Part shown: positions 28,250 to 37,727 of the stretch, one piece after another
How the letters are laid out: each line of letters begins with the position of its first letter
How positions within the stretch are numbered: the stretch's first letter is position 1
Assembly: GCA_016471375.1 (NCBI GenBank)
Contig: WGLZ01000030.1
Location: 34,927 to 98,926 of the forward strand
Origin: Cyanobacteria bacterium RI_101
Lineage (GTDB): Bacteria > Cyanobacteriota > Cyanobacteriia > Cyanobacteriales > Microcystaceae
DNA length: 64,000 nt
Reading direction: 5' to 3'
Made by a program: the position numbers and the translations under genes
Notes under the pieces: model-generated
Database searches by the model: none
Told to the model about the DNA's origin: nothing
Seen by the model: only the letters and a program-made list of their open reading frames with translations

Positions 28250-31200
28250 CTAGCTGAAGATAAAGTTAGCGCCGAGGAGGACGGAGCCGACGTCGGCAGA
28301 GGAGAAGTCCGTTACCCCTTGGACGGTCATTAACAACTCGCCTTGACTGCGGAATTGAGCGCGGTTTTGGGCCAATTGATTTTGGACTTCCACCGTCGCT
28401 AGGTCGATAAAGTTAAGAACATCGAAGACCCCCGTCCGGCTGAAGTCAATCACCGTGTCTTGACCATCCCCCAGACGGTAGTTAACCGTATCGCTAGCGC
28501 CGTCATTGGCGCCGAGGCGGAGGGTGTCGCTCCCCATGCCCCCGGCGAGGGTATCGGCGCCGGCGCCGCCAATGAGCACATCATTGAGTTTGCCGCCCAA
28601 AAGAACGTCATTGCCCTCGTCCCCATTGAGACGAACTTGCAGGCTTTCCACCGCCGAGGCGTCGAGGCTGTTATTGCCAGCGCCGCCGGTGAGGCGGATA
28701 AACTCAATGTTGGCAAAGGTATCGTTTCCAAGTCCCGTCAGGATTGCGTCCGTGGCGACAAAGTTAACATCGCCCTGGGCGTCCAGAGTGTCAAAGCCGG
28801 CGCCGCCGTCGATGAAATCATCCCCAAGGCCGCCGATGAGGAAGTCGTCCCCGGCGCCGCCCAGAAGGGTATCATTGCCGCCTTGACCATTGAGGCGGTC
28901 GTTCCCCGCCAGCCCTTGCAGTTCGTCCGGGGCTTCGGTTCCGATTAAACGGTTATCCCCGGCGTCGCCGACGATCAAGTTAGTGGTGTTAACCGTAATC
29001 TCATAGACCGTGGTGGTGCCGCTGATTTCATTGGCCACTACCAAGAGGGGAACGCCGTTGGGACTATCCGCAGAAGAGATAAAGGTCAAGCCCTCCGGCC
29101 CCAGATCTCCGGCTTCCGCAGTTTCCACCTCGGCGCTGAAGTTCCGGTTATTGAGGTACTGGATAAAGTTCGGGCTAGTCGGGTTGCTGACGTCGTAAAC
29201 CATGACGCCGCCGATCCGTTCCAGACCGATAAAGGCGTAGGTGCGACCGTTGATGGCCCCGAGAACCAGACCCTCCGGCTCCGGCCCCTTATCGTCGCTC
29301 CGGTTATCGAAGGTGTTGTTGGAGTTGCTGGCGTTGAAGAAATCGGGGTAGATCTGGGCGGTGATTTGCTCAAAGGCGTCGCCGCTGTCAAAGACCAGAT
29401 TCCCGGCGCTGTTCCAGATGGAGAAGGAACGGCCGCCGTAGCTGTAGAGTTGGTCGAAGTCGCCGTCGCCGTCCGGGTCTCCCAGTTCAGTGGTAATGAA
29501 AAGACGTCCGATTTGCTCGTCGCTTTGCAGTTCGGCGGCGTTGGGGAAAGCGGTGGGGTCGAGGATCACGTCTTTAATTCGTTCCACTTCGCTGTAGCCG
29601 TCGTAGTCCCGCGCGTCCCCTTCGTTGGCGGTGACGTAGAAGGTTTCGCCATTGAAGGAATAGGCGCCGATGGCGTCCGGTTGGAAGAGGCCAAAGACGG
29701 GCCAAGATTGGATATTAATGGCGTCGTCCCGGTCGCTGGCGTCCAGTTGGTTCGGTTGGAGGGGCAGTAAGCCCAAAATAACCGGCTCTGGGTTGGGGTC
29801 GGGAGTAAAGGTGCCGTCGCCGTTGAGGGTAATGCCCGCCACCTGAAAGTCGTTGTCGTTCAAGAGCGCCAAAGATCCGTCCACCCAAGCCAGACCTTCC
29901 ACTTTTTCCACGGCGTTGTAACCCGTCAGCGCCAGATCCGCGGCTAGGGTTTTACCAACGGGATTGACTCCCACCTGGGTTAATTCCTCTGCCGTCATCT
30001 GGTCGAGGGACTTGCTGACGCCGCCGCCGAGATCGAAGAGGCCGTCCTGACCAAGGATATTGGTGGCGCCGTCGAGGCTAAAGCGATAGACCCATTTTTC
30101 GATATTGCTCAAGGGGTCGCTGTCGATGGCATCGTCGTCCCGTTCCGCGACGAGAAATTCCCCGGCGCCGATATAAACCGCGTCGCCAATTTTGTCGGGG
30201 CGGGTGTTGCCGGGGGTTCCTAGGTTGGGGTTATCGAGGCGATAGAGGTATTCCCCGGTGACGGTTTCTGTGGCGAGGTCAAATTCCACAATGCGGACAT
30301 TGTTCCAATTATTGAGAGCGGTGTTACTCGCGCCAACGGGATTACGCAGGGGGCTTTGGACAAAGGCGTAAAGTTTTTGGTTTTCCCCGTCCAGCGCCAC
30401 CGCTTCAAAACCGCGATTTTGACGGCGCTGGGCTAAAACGCTGGGGAGGGCTTCTGTTCCAAAGGTTCCCTCCGGTTGGCCGGCCGCCGCCGCCGTTCCT
30501 TCGGGGACAAAGCGCTCTAGGAGTTTGCCGGTCGCGTCAAACTGATAGATAGCGGGGCGGTATTCGTCCACCATCCAGAAGCTTCCGTCTTCCGCGACCA
30601 CAATCCCTTCCAGATCGGCGCCGAAGTTATCCAACGCGATGGGATCTTCCGACAAATCCACTGGAATTTCGTCGTTAAAGGGAGTGTTACCCGTGCCGCC
30701 CTCAATATTGATATTGGGCAAACCCGTTAAAGGCGTTCCGTCCGCTTGGGTTAAACCAATCCGCTCCGTAATCAGCAATTCCCCAGTATTCTGATTCAGT
30801 TCAAAGCGGACAATCTCCGGGTTAAAGTCCGGCAGAAGGAAGGGGCGCCCAGCTTCGGTGGGTTCGCCGTTAGGGCCCCGGTCGGTGTGGGTGACAAATT
30901 GGAGATTGCCGTTAGCCGCCATGCCGGTGTAGAAGAGACCGGAAAAACCGCCGAGGAAGAGTTCCTGACCTGCGGGGGTGGCGCCAAGGGAGGGTAAGTC
31001 GTTAAAGGTAAAGGTTTCTAAGCTCCCCGTAATTTCGGCGCTGTAGTCTTTGAAACCCAAGGGTTTCACATCGGTCACGGTGGCGGTGGCCACATCCACT
31101 ACCGCCACGGCGTTGGCTTCCTGAAGGGTGACCCAAGCTTTGGCGCCGTTGGGAGAGAAGGCCACATATTCCGGCTCTAAATCCTGGGCAACCGTGCGGT

Positions 31201-34200
31201 CGGTTCCCACATCTCCCTTTAACTTAACCCCGGCTTCCCGAAGAGCGTCGGCTTGGTCGTTAAAGGCGCTGAAATCGGCGGTTTGAACAGTGACGGCGGT
31301 TAAACCTTGGGAAATATCAATCACGCTGACGGAGCCTTCCGGGTCAACGGTGTACTCGTCGTTGGGTTCCCCTTCGTTGGCCACCAGAATCGTTTGGCCG
31401 TCGGGGGAGAAAGCCAGCATATCCGGCAGAGCGCCGACTTCCACCCGGGCCCGGGGATTGACCAAATTACTCAACTGAGCGCCGGCCCGGAAGAGCCAAA
31501 CTTCGCCGTTGGCCTGTTTATCGTCGTTTTCCACGGCGATGGCCAGAATACCGTTCTTCACCGCCACGCTGTTGGGGGAGCCGAAGGAAGCGGTGTCAAT
31601 ACTGGCGATCAGCGCCGGATTCGTCGGGTCGCTCAAGTCAAAGACATCCACCTGGGAGCCGCCGGCGTTGACCACAAACAGGCGCTGGGAACCGGGGTCG
31701 TAGGCGGGAATTTCGGCGGCGCCTTCGTCAAAGAGTCCGGTGGCGTAGGTTCCGATGGGATTGAGTTCAATATCGGGAGTTGAGATTAAATTCATGGGAT
31801 TGCGGGGATCGAAGCTTTGGGTGTCGATGATTAAGGGTTGCTCAAAAGCGCCGGCCAGGTCTTCCCAGCGGACAAACTTAAAGTTGGTGGCGTTATTCTC
31901 CAGTTCGTCGTCGTTTTCCACCACATTTTGGGGATCGTTAGCGCCGTCTTGAACCAGCAGAGCGCCGAAGGGGAAGAGGGGGCCGAGGGGGACGTTAATC
32001 ACGTCTAACCCGTCGGTTTCGTTGGCTTGGTCAATGCCCAGAGCCTCGTTGTCGCCGATGACAAAACTGCCGAGGAACTCGTTCGCGCCTTCCCGACGAT
32101 AGACGGCGTAGGAGCTATCGCCCTGACTGGAGGCGATCAGGTAGCCGGTTCCGTTGGGGCCGTAGTAGAGACCCAAGCCTTCCAAATCGGGAACCAATTC
32201 AGGGGAATCCACGGGGCGAACCACGGTGATTTGATCGCCGCTGTTGGGTTCGGCGCCAAATTTAACAATGCCGATTTCCCCTTCCACCGCTAGGTAAACA
32301 ATCCCTTTTTCCTGATCGACGACAATGGCTTCCGATTGGTAATCTTCCGCTTCTTTGCCCTCTTCAATGGGGAGTTCAATAGCGCGAACCACCTGGGCGG
32401 AAATTAACCCGGCGCCGTTGTCCACAAGTTCCAGTTGGGCGATTTGGTTGCCGCTGGCTTGGGTGACAAAAACAAAGGACTTGCCAGTGACGGGACTACG
32501 GTAGGCCGCTAGACCGTAGGCCGTGGCTTCGCCGTCGTCGACGCCGAAGATAGAGAAAGCCTCGGCGCTTAAGGAATCGGCGGTAATATTCACCAACTGA
32601 CGGCTGGCAGGGTCGATTTTAAAGACCGCGAGGGTGTCGTTTTCCCGGTCGCTGGCGATGGCGATATCCGCGGTTTCTCCGTTGAGGGAGAAGTTATAGA
32701 GGACGTCGACGTTGTTGTAGCGAATCTCCCCATTGGGCAGACTGGTTAAATTTTGCGCCAGGGTGCCGTCGAGGTTAAAGGTGACTAAACCGCCGTCCTT
32801 GAGGGTGGCGATCACCAGACTGTTGGCCGCGTTGAGGGGATCGATCCAAACCGCCGGGTCGTCGGAGTCCCCAATCAGGGCTTGGCTCAAATCTTCCGCC
32901 ACCGGCGCCAGCGCCGCCTCCGCCGTCCAATCCCCGTCAAAGGGCGTGACGGTCAGGAAATCCTGGAGGAAATTGCCCCCCTCGGATTCCGGGTCGCCGG
33001 TAATGACCGGAGCACCGATCGTAAAGAGGGCTTGGCCGCTCCCGTTGTCCTGAACCGTAAAGTTAATAGAAGCGGTCTCGTCAAATTTCGTCACCGCTAA
33101 ACCGGCGGGGCTTTGACCTTCCGCTAGGGCGGGAATATTCACATTTAAGCCCACCCCGACCGGCAGAATCGGGTCGTTAGCGTTGCCCTTAGTGGCGCTT
33201 AACTGGTCGATTAACTGGGCCACAAAGCGAGCGCCGACTTCATAGGCCCGCTCCGTGCTGGCCACATTCCCCTGTTGAATCTCAGCAAAATCAATGCCGG
33301 CGCTGACGGCGATGGCGGGAACGGTTTTTTGCAGGGCGGCCACCGCGGCGCTGAGAGTTCCCGAAGAGACGGCGCCGAGACCGATGTTTTCCCCTTCGTT
33401 AATGCCGGAGACGACTAGATCCAGGTTGGTAATCCCTTCCTGAGCCAGCACATAGTCTAGTCCGACTAACGTGGTGGTCACCGGCCGCCCGTCCACATAC
33501 CATTGGTCGGCGTCGAACTCCACCGTTTCAATCACCTGCCCCAGTTTGTCCACATCGAGGGAAGTTCCTTGACCGCTCTGTTGCTCCTTCGGCGCGACGA
33601 GGATGACCTGATGCCCGGCCTGAAGCAGGATTTCCCGCAGAATCGCAATGCCGTCGGCTTGGTAGCCGTCGTCGTTGACCAAGAGAATCGTTAACGGCTC
33701 GGAAGTGGGAGCCACCGGCGCGTCAATTCCGGGAATGGTTAACCCCTGTAAGCGGTCGCCAATGGCCTGACGGTCTGCCGAGTCGGCGCTCCAATTCCCG
33801 TCAAAGGGGGTAACGGGAATAGCGCCGGCCAAAAATTGCTCGCCCTCGGAGGTTTTCTCCGGCGCCACTCCGGCGCCTAAACTATTGGGGGCGAAACCCA
33901 GGAGGGGCCCGGCGCCGGTGTCGATGATAGGCAAATCAAAACTGGCGGCGCCGTCAAATTGGGTGACGCTGACGCCCTGGGTTAACCCGCCCGCGGGCAC
34001 GTTCACATTCAGCCCCAACCCGGCGGGTAAGGGATCGGCGCCGTTTTCCCGTTGCAGTTGCCCGATTAAACTGACCACATAATTGGCGGCGATTGCGTAG
34101 GTTTCCGGCGCCACCGTAAAGTCCGACTCCAAACCGGCGCTGACGGCGATGGCGGGAATCCCCTGCTGAACCGCGGTCACCGCGGCGCTTAGAGTTCCCG

Positions 34201-37200
34201 AAGACACGGCGCCAAGTCCCAAATTTTCCCCGGCGTTAATGCCGGAAATAACCAGATCCGGCGCTTGCTCCAGAATAAAATTCAAACCCGTTAAGGTGGT
34301 CGTCACCGGCGTCCCGTCCACATACCAGTCGTTGGTTTCGGCGTCGCCGTCGGGATTTTCCACCACCTCCAACACTTGGAAAATTTTATCCGTATCAATG
34401 GCGGTGCCCCGGCCACTCTGTTGTTCCTTCGGCCCCACTAGGGTGACGGAGTGGCCGGCGTCCGCCAGCGCCTCGTAGAGAACCCGAATCCCCTCGGCGT
34501 CGTAGCCGTCGTCGTTTACCAGCAGAATATTTAAGGGCTGGGTTTGATCTGCGAAAAAGTCCTCGTCATCCACCGTGTAGGGGGTTTCCGCCACCGGCAA
34601 AACCGCGGGCAGGGTTTCCAGATCTAAAGCTAGGGCGATGAATTGGGTGGTCTGGCTGGCGTTGAAGTTATTGTCGCTGACCACAATTAAAGACTGGCGA
34701 CCGTCTTCTAAGACCGGCCCCAGGGTCATGCCTTCTAGGTTATCGGGACTAATACCCAAGTCCGCAAAATCTAGTAGTAACTTTTTGCCTACCGTCGGAT
34801 CGATGGCAAAGCGCTCAGGGGGAATAATCTCGCCGTCGTCGTCTAAAGGCTCTTCCCGGAAAAGGTCGTCAAAGTCCTGAACCTGCAAGGCGCCCTGAGT
34901 TAACACCTGATACAGCTTAACCGTGTTGCCCACCCCGGCGGCGAAGGAACGCTCCAGCGCCAAGAGAGTGCCGTTATTATCCAGAGCAATTAACTCGACC
35001 AACCCGTTATCGGCGAAACCGCCGGGGGGGTTAGACCCCTGGGGAATAGTCTCCACTTCGTAAACGTATTCCGCCACCACAGCGCCGGTGGTTAAATCGT
35101 ATTTGAGAATCCGGGACAAACTCGTGTCTTCTAGGGTCGAAATCGAGCCGTCTTGAACCAAAGCGTTTTCCACCGCCGTGTAAAAGTAGCGCCCATCGGG
35201 GGTGATGGCGGCGCTTTCAAAGGCGAGGTTAGAGCGGACGCCTTGGGTTCCTTCTGGGTTAGGAATAAATTTGTCATCCAAGTCCAGCGCCGCCAACTGT
35301 TGCCCGGAGAGGGAAAATTCCCCCAACAGAGGCAAGGTGTTGGTACTGGCCACCCCTTCCGAGGCGAGGTAAACACTGCCGTTTTCCGTCAAGGCAACGC
35401 CTTCAAAATCGCTCCCGTTGAGGGGAAAGGGATTGCCGTCTTTGTCAGTTAAAGTCGTCACCCCGGTAAAGGAGACGTCCCCGTCGTCCAAAGCGCCGTC
35501 CGTTAAATCAATGCCGAGAGTGTAGAAGCGGGCGGGGTTAATCTGACTGCGGTCGTCGCTAATGGCATAGTACTGGTTTAAAGCGCCGTCGTAGGCGACG
35601 CCGGAGAGTCCTCCCACTTGGGCGCCGTTAAATTCCGTTCCCGTGGCGAAGGTGGTTAAACCTAAAAATTCTAGGTCTTTAACCACCACTCGGTCTTGAC
35701 TGCTAGCGCCGCCATTGCCTAGGGCTAAATCCACATAGACCAAACGGTGGTCGGAACTGGGAAAGGGAAAATCTCCCACCAGATCAAACAAGGGATCTTC
35801 CGCTGTGGGCCAGAAGACCCCGGCGCCGGCGATGGTCGTATTGTAGGACGGCAGCGCGTAATCCACCCGCAGGTTGGGCACCGTAGTATCCGGGCCAAAG
35901 TCCGCCGTGTCAAAGGCGGGATTGCCTTCGCTGGTCGCGTTTAATCCTCCCTGGCGCTCCGCCGCGTCCGGCCCCCCGGCGCTGGCGGGGGTAACGCTGG
36001 CGTCGGTGGGGGAACCTTGGATGGCGGGGGTGAGGAAAAACTGATCCGCCGCGTCAATACCATCGGGATTGGTGTAGGAGTCGCCGTCAAAGGGATCGGC
36101 GTTGTGGTCGCCCACAATCACAAATTTAGCGCCGGCTTGCAGTCCGCCCGTTTGCCCCTGGTCGTCGTAGAGATAGGCGCCCTGACCGGGGGTCACATAG
36201 TCGCTCCAAAAGCGAATCTCGTCAAAATTGCGTTTGCCGTTCCGATCCTCGGCGCCGTCAAACACCGGGGGGGTGGGGTGGGCCGCCAAAATATGAATAA
36301 TTTCGCCGTTGACGCTTACGGGGACGTCCCAATGGCTCTTAGAAGAAAGACGCAAAATTTCCGCCGCCTCGGGGGAGTAGAAATTGGCCAGATTGTTTTC
36401 CCCTTCCGTCGGGTCGTTGGTCAGTAAATTACCGGGCATATCTTGCCAGAGGAAATTTTGGAAGGTGCGGACTTCCTCCGTCAGAATGGGGTATTTCGAC
36501 AACAGGAGCATGGCGAACTGCCCTTCGTAGAAGCCGAAACCAAAGGCGTCGCCCGGGCCGCCGACGACGCCGTCGTTATCTAAATCCAAACCGGATTGAA
36601 TCCCGGTATTAGAGGGCGCGACGTAAACGTAGGGATACTCTGTCGGCGCGGCGCCGTTTTGACCGACGGCCAAATAATTTTGGGCGAATAGCGCCGCCGC
36701 CAGACTGCCGCCCCCGGCGCCTTGGTCGTCGAAATCAAACTCGTTGATGAGAACAATATCGGGGTTATTGCGCTGGATAATTTCGGCGATGGTTTTAGCT
36801 TGGGCGTTATCCGGGGTGGAGAGATCGGCGATTAACTGTCCCTCGGCGCTCCGGTTGAGAGAGGCGTTAAAACTGGCCACCCGCAGAGCGCCGGAGTTAA
36901 CCGTCGCGTTTTGGCTTACCTCCACATTGCCGGGGCCAAAACTAGCCGGAGCCGTCTGTTTAATCAGGGCCAATTCTTCTCCCGTGGCCGCCACCTTAAC
37001 TAAGGTGTCTTCACCCTGGTCCGTAAAACTTAAATCCTCTAAACCGTCAACCCCCGTCAGTTCCACTCGCAGGCGATCCGCCTGGGGATCAAAGTCCTCA
37101 ATCGTATTGACGCTCTCCGGCGCTTCCGCCGCGGCCAACCAAAACCGGTCTCGACCGCTCCCGCCCCAGAGACGGTTATCCCCCGTCCCGGCGTAAATCT

Positions 37201-37522
37201 CGTCATCCCCGGCGCCGCCTAAAACCCGGTCGCTATTGCCCGCAAAAATTGTGTCGTTGCCGGCGCCGCCCCAGAGCGCGTTGTCGCCGCCGCCGTCGCT
37301 GGCGTCCAATTCATCGGCGCCGCCGTCCCCTAAGACCTGGTCGTTAGCGCCGGCAAAGATTAAATCGGAGCCTTCGCCGCCCCCGAGAGTATTGCCCCCG
37401 GCGCCAAACCCGGCGTCAATTTCGTCGTCGCCCCCTAAACCGAGAACCACATCCTCCAATCCTTCAAAATCAAGACCAGAAAGGATCAGGTCGTTACCGG
37501 GAGTTCCTTTAACAGTTGCCAT
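28250..37522 (-). CDS. Giant secreted RTX multi-domain phosphatase/nuclease
   Basis: 3,090 residues. Approximate order: RTX calcium-binding nonapeptides (1-190); endonuclease/exonuclease/phosphatase domain (210-595; LRVASFNASLN, VGDHNADP, SDHRLVYVD); phytase-like esterase domain (610-970); SurE nucleotidase 1 (997-1245) and SurE 2 (1276-1530), each with LLVNDDGY, KEQQSG and SGINxGENxGLGAVSSGT; beta-propeller phytase (1554-1895; DDPAVWIDP, DLEGLGLYYGPNGTGYLIAS); choice-of-anchor-I propeller (1911-2160 and 2577-2810) split by a second phytase-like esterase domain (2161-2570); C-terminal RTX repeats (2848-3088). No N-terminal signal peptide, so type I secretion via the RTX end is expected. Catalytic motifs look intact. 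Known families suggest a combined attack on extracellular DNA/RNA, nucleotides and phytate for phosphate. Domain borders are by eye. A possible Pho box lies upstream and a terminator follows. Confidence 0.88.
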   Translation of the reverse strand: MATVKGTPGNDLILSGLDFEGLEDVVLGLGGDDEIDAGFGAGGNTLGGGEGSDLIFAGANDQVLGDGGADELDASDGGGDNALWGGAGNDTIFAGNSDRVLGGAGDDEIYAGTGDNRLWGGSGRDRFWLAAAEAPESVNTIEDFDPQADRLRVELTGVDGLEDLSFTDQGEDTLVKVAATGEELALIKQTAPASFGPGNVEVSQNATVNSGALRVASFNASLNRSAEGQLIADLSTPDNAQAKTIAEIIQRNNPDIVLINEFDFDDQGAGGGSLAAALFAQNYLAVGQNGAAPTEYPYVYVAPSNTGIQSGLDLDNDGVVGGPGDAFGFGFYEGQFAMLLLSKYPILTEEVRTFQNFLWQDMPGNLLTNDPTEGENNLANFYSPEAAEILRLSSKSHWDVPVSVNGEIIHILAAHPTPPVFDGAEDRNGKRNFDEIRFWSDYVTPGQGAYLYDDQGQTGGLQAGAKFVIVGDHNADPFDGDSYTNPDGIDAADQFFLTPAIQGSPTDASVTPASAGGPDAAERQGGLNATSEGNPAFDTADFGPDTTVPNLRVDYALPSYNTTIAGAGVFWPTAEDPLFDLVGDFPFPSSDHRLVYVDLALGNGGASSQDRVVVKDLEFLGLTTFATGTEFNGAQVGGLSGVAYDGALNQYYAISDDRSQINPARFYTLGIDLTDGALDDGDVSFTGVTTLTDKDGNPFPLNGSDFEGVALTENGSVYLASEGVASTNTLPLLGEFSLSGQQLAALDLDDKFIPNPEGTQGVRSNLAFESAAITPDGRYFYTAVENALVQDGSISTLEDTSLSRILKYDLTTGAVVAEYVYEVETIPQGSNPPGGFADNGLVELIALDNNGTLLALERSFAAGVGNTVKLYQVLTQGALQVQDFDDLFREEPLDDDGEIIPPERFAIDPTVGKKLLLDFADLGISPDNLEGMTLGPVLEDGRQSLIVVSDNNFNASQTTQFIALALDLETLPAVLPVAETPYTVDDEDFFADQTQPLNILLVNDDGYDAEGIRVLYEALADAGHSVTLVGPKEQQSGRGTAIDTDKIFQVLEVVENPDGDAETNDWYVDGTPVTTTLTGLNFILEQAPDLVISGINAGENLGLGAVSSGTLSAAVTAVQQGIPAIAVSAGLESDFTVAPETYAIAANYVVSLIGQLQRENGADPLPAGLGLNVNVPAGGLTQGVSVTQFDGAASFDLPIIDTGAGPLLGFAPNSLGAGVAPEKTSEGEQFLAGAIPVTPFDGNWSADSADRQAIGDRLQGLTIPGIDAPVAPTSEPLTILLVNDDGYQADGIAILREILLQAGHQVILVAPKEQQSGQGTSLDVDKLGQVIETVEFDADQWYVDGRPVTTTLVGLDYVLAQEGITNLDLVVSGINEGENIGLGAVSSGTLSAAVAALQKTVPAIAVSAGIDFAEIQQGNVASTERAYEVGARFVAQLIDQLSATKGNANDPILPVGVGLNVNIPALAEGQSPAGLAVTKFDETASINFTVQDNGSGQALFTIGAPVITGDPESEGGNFLQDFLTVTPFDGDWTAEAALAPVAEDLSQALIGDSDDPAVWIDPLNAANSLVIATLKDGGLVTFNLDGTLAQNLTSLPNGEIRYNNVDVLYNFSLNGETADIAIASDRENDTLAVFKIDPASRQLVNITADSLSAEAFSIFGVDDGEATAYGLAAYRSPVTGKSFVFVTQASGNQIAQLELVDNGAGLISAQVVRAIELPIEEGKEAEDYQSEAIVVDQEKGIVYLAVEGEIGIVKFGAEPNSGDQITVVRPVDSPELVPDLEGLGLYYGPNGTGYLIASSQGDSSYAVYRREGANEFLGSFVIGDNEALGIDQANETDGLDVINVPLGPLFPFGALLVQDGANDPQNVVENDDELENNATNFKFVRWEDLAGAFEQPLIIDTQSFDPRNPMNLISTPDIELNPIGTYATGLFDEGAAEIPAYDPGSQRLFVVNAGGSQVDVFDLSDPTNPALIASIDTASFGSPNSVAVKNGILAIAVENDDKQANGEVWLFRAGAQLSNLVNPRARVEVGALPDMLAFSPDGQTILVANEGEPNDEYTVDPEGSVSVIDISQGLTAVTVQTADFSAFNDQADALREAGVKLKGDVGTDRTVAQDLEPEYVAFSPNGAKAWVTLQEANAVAVVDVATATVTDVKPLGFKDYSAEITGSLETFTFNDLPSLGATPAGQELFLGGFSGLFYTGMAANGNLQFVTHTDRGPNGEPTEAGRPFLLPDFNPEIVRFELNQNTGELLITERIGLTQADGTPLTGLPNINIEGGTGNTPFNDEIPVDLSEDPIALDNFGADLEGIVVAEDGSFWMVDEYRPAIYQFDATGKLLERFVPEGTAAAAGQPEGTFGTEALPSVLAQRRQNRGFEAVALDGENQKLYAFVQSPLRNPVGASNTALNNWNNVRIVEFDLATETVTGEYLYRLDNPNLGTPGNTRPDKIGDAVYIGAGEFLVAERDDDAIDSDPLSNIEKWVYRFSLDGATNILGQDGLFDLGGGVSKSLDQMTAEELTQVGVNPVGKTLAADLALTGYNAVEKVEGLAWVDGSLALLNDNDFQVAGITLNGDGTFTPDPNPEPVILGLLPLQPNQLDASDRDDAINIQSWPVFGLFQPDAIGAYSFNGETFYVTANEGDARDYDGYSEVERIKDVILDPTAFPNAAELQSDEQIGRLFITTELGDPDGDGDFDQLYSYGGRSFSIWNSAGNLVFDSGDAFEQITAQIYPDFFNASNSNNTFDNRSDDKGPEPEGLVLGAINGRTYAFIGLERIGGVMVYDVSNPTSPNFIQYLNNRNFSAEVETAEAGDLGPEGLTFISSADSPNGVPLLVVANEISGTTTVYEITVNTTNLIVGDAGDNRLIGTEAPDELQGLAGNDRLNGQGGNDTLLGGAGDDFLIGGLGDDFIDGGAGFDTLDAQGDVNFVATDAILTGLGNDTFANIEFIRLTGGAGNNSLDASAVESLQVRLNGDEGNDVLLGGKLNDVLIGGAGADTLAGGMGSDTLRLGANDGASDTVNYRLGDGQDTVIDFSRTGVFDVLNFIDLATVEVQNQLAQNRAQFRSQGELLMTVQGVTDFSSADVGSVLLGANFIFS

Positions 37523-37603
37523 AGGAGTTGCGAGTTTTTAACGAGGGACAAGACAAGGTTCTGGCGACGGTTCGCCAAAATCCTGTTCCAAAGTCTCACA
37601 CCA

Positions 37604-37622
37604 AGGTTAAGAACTCGTTAGG
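37604..37622 (-). promoter_or_regulatory. Candidate Pho box (two 8-base units, 3-base spacer)
   Basis: On the minus strand, CCTAACGA, GTT and CTTAACCT follow each other, giving the 11-base period of cyanobacterial PhoB/SphR sites. The second unit equals the consensus CTTAACCT; the first matches about six of eight bases. It lies 80-100 bases before the start of the phosphatase gene, in the divergent gap. A third unit is not convincing. Confidence 0.45.
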
Positions 37623-37727
37623 CCCACATTATCTTTGCGTTTTTTTCTGTCGGCGCCGGAAAGAGCCGATTTCGGGGAAGTCGCGATAGACTTTTAGGAA
37701 TACTTAACCCCCTAAACTCTCTGGCCA

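Noticed and set aside
28460..28948. 162-codon plus-strand frame opposite the RTX end of the giant gene
   Set aside because: RTX repeats read backwards give long open frames; the minus strand shows the GGxGxD pattern.
37523..37727. Cobalamin riboswitch upstream of the dehydrogenase/cobH pair
   Set aside because: I looked for the B12-box and found no match. The gap is short and better explained by divergent promoters and the Pho-box candidate.
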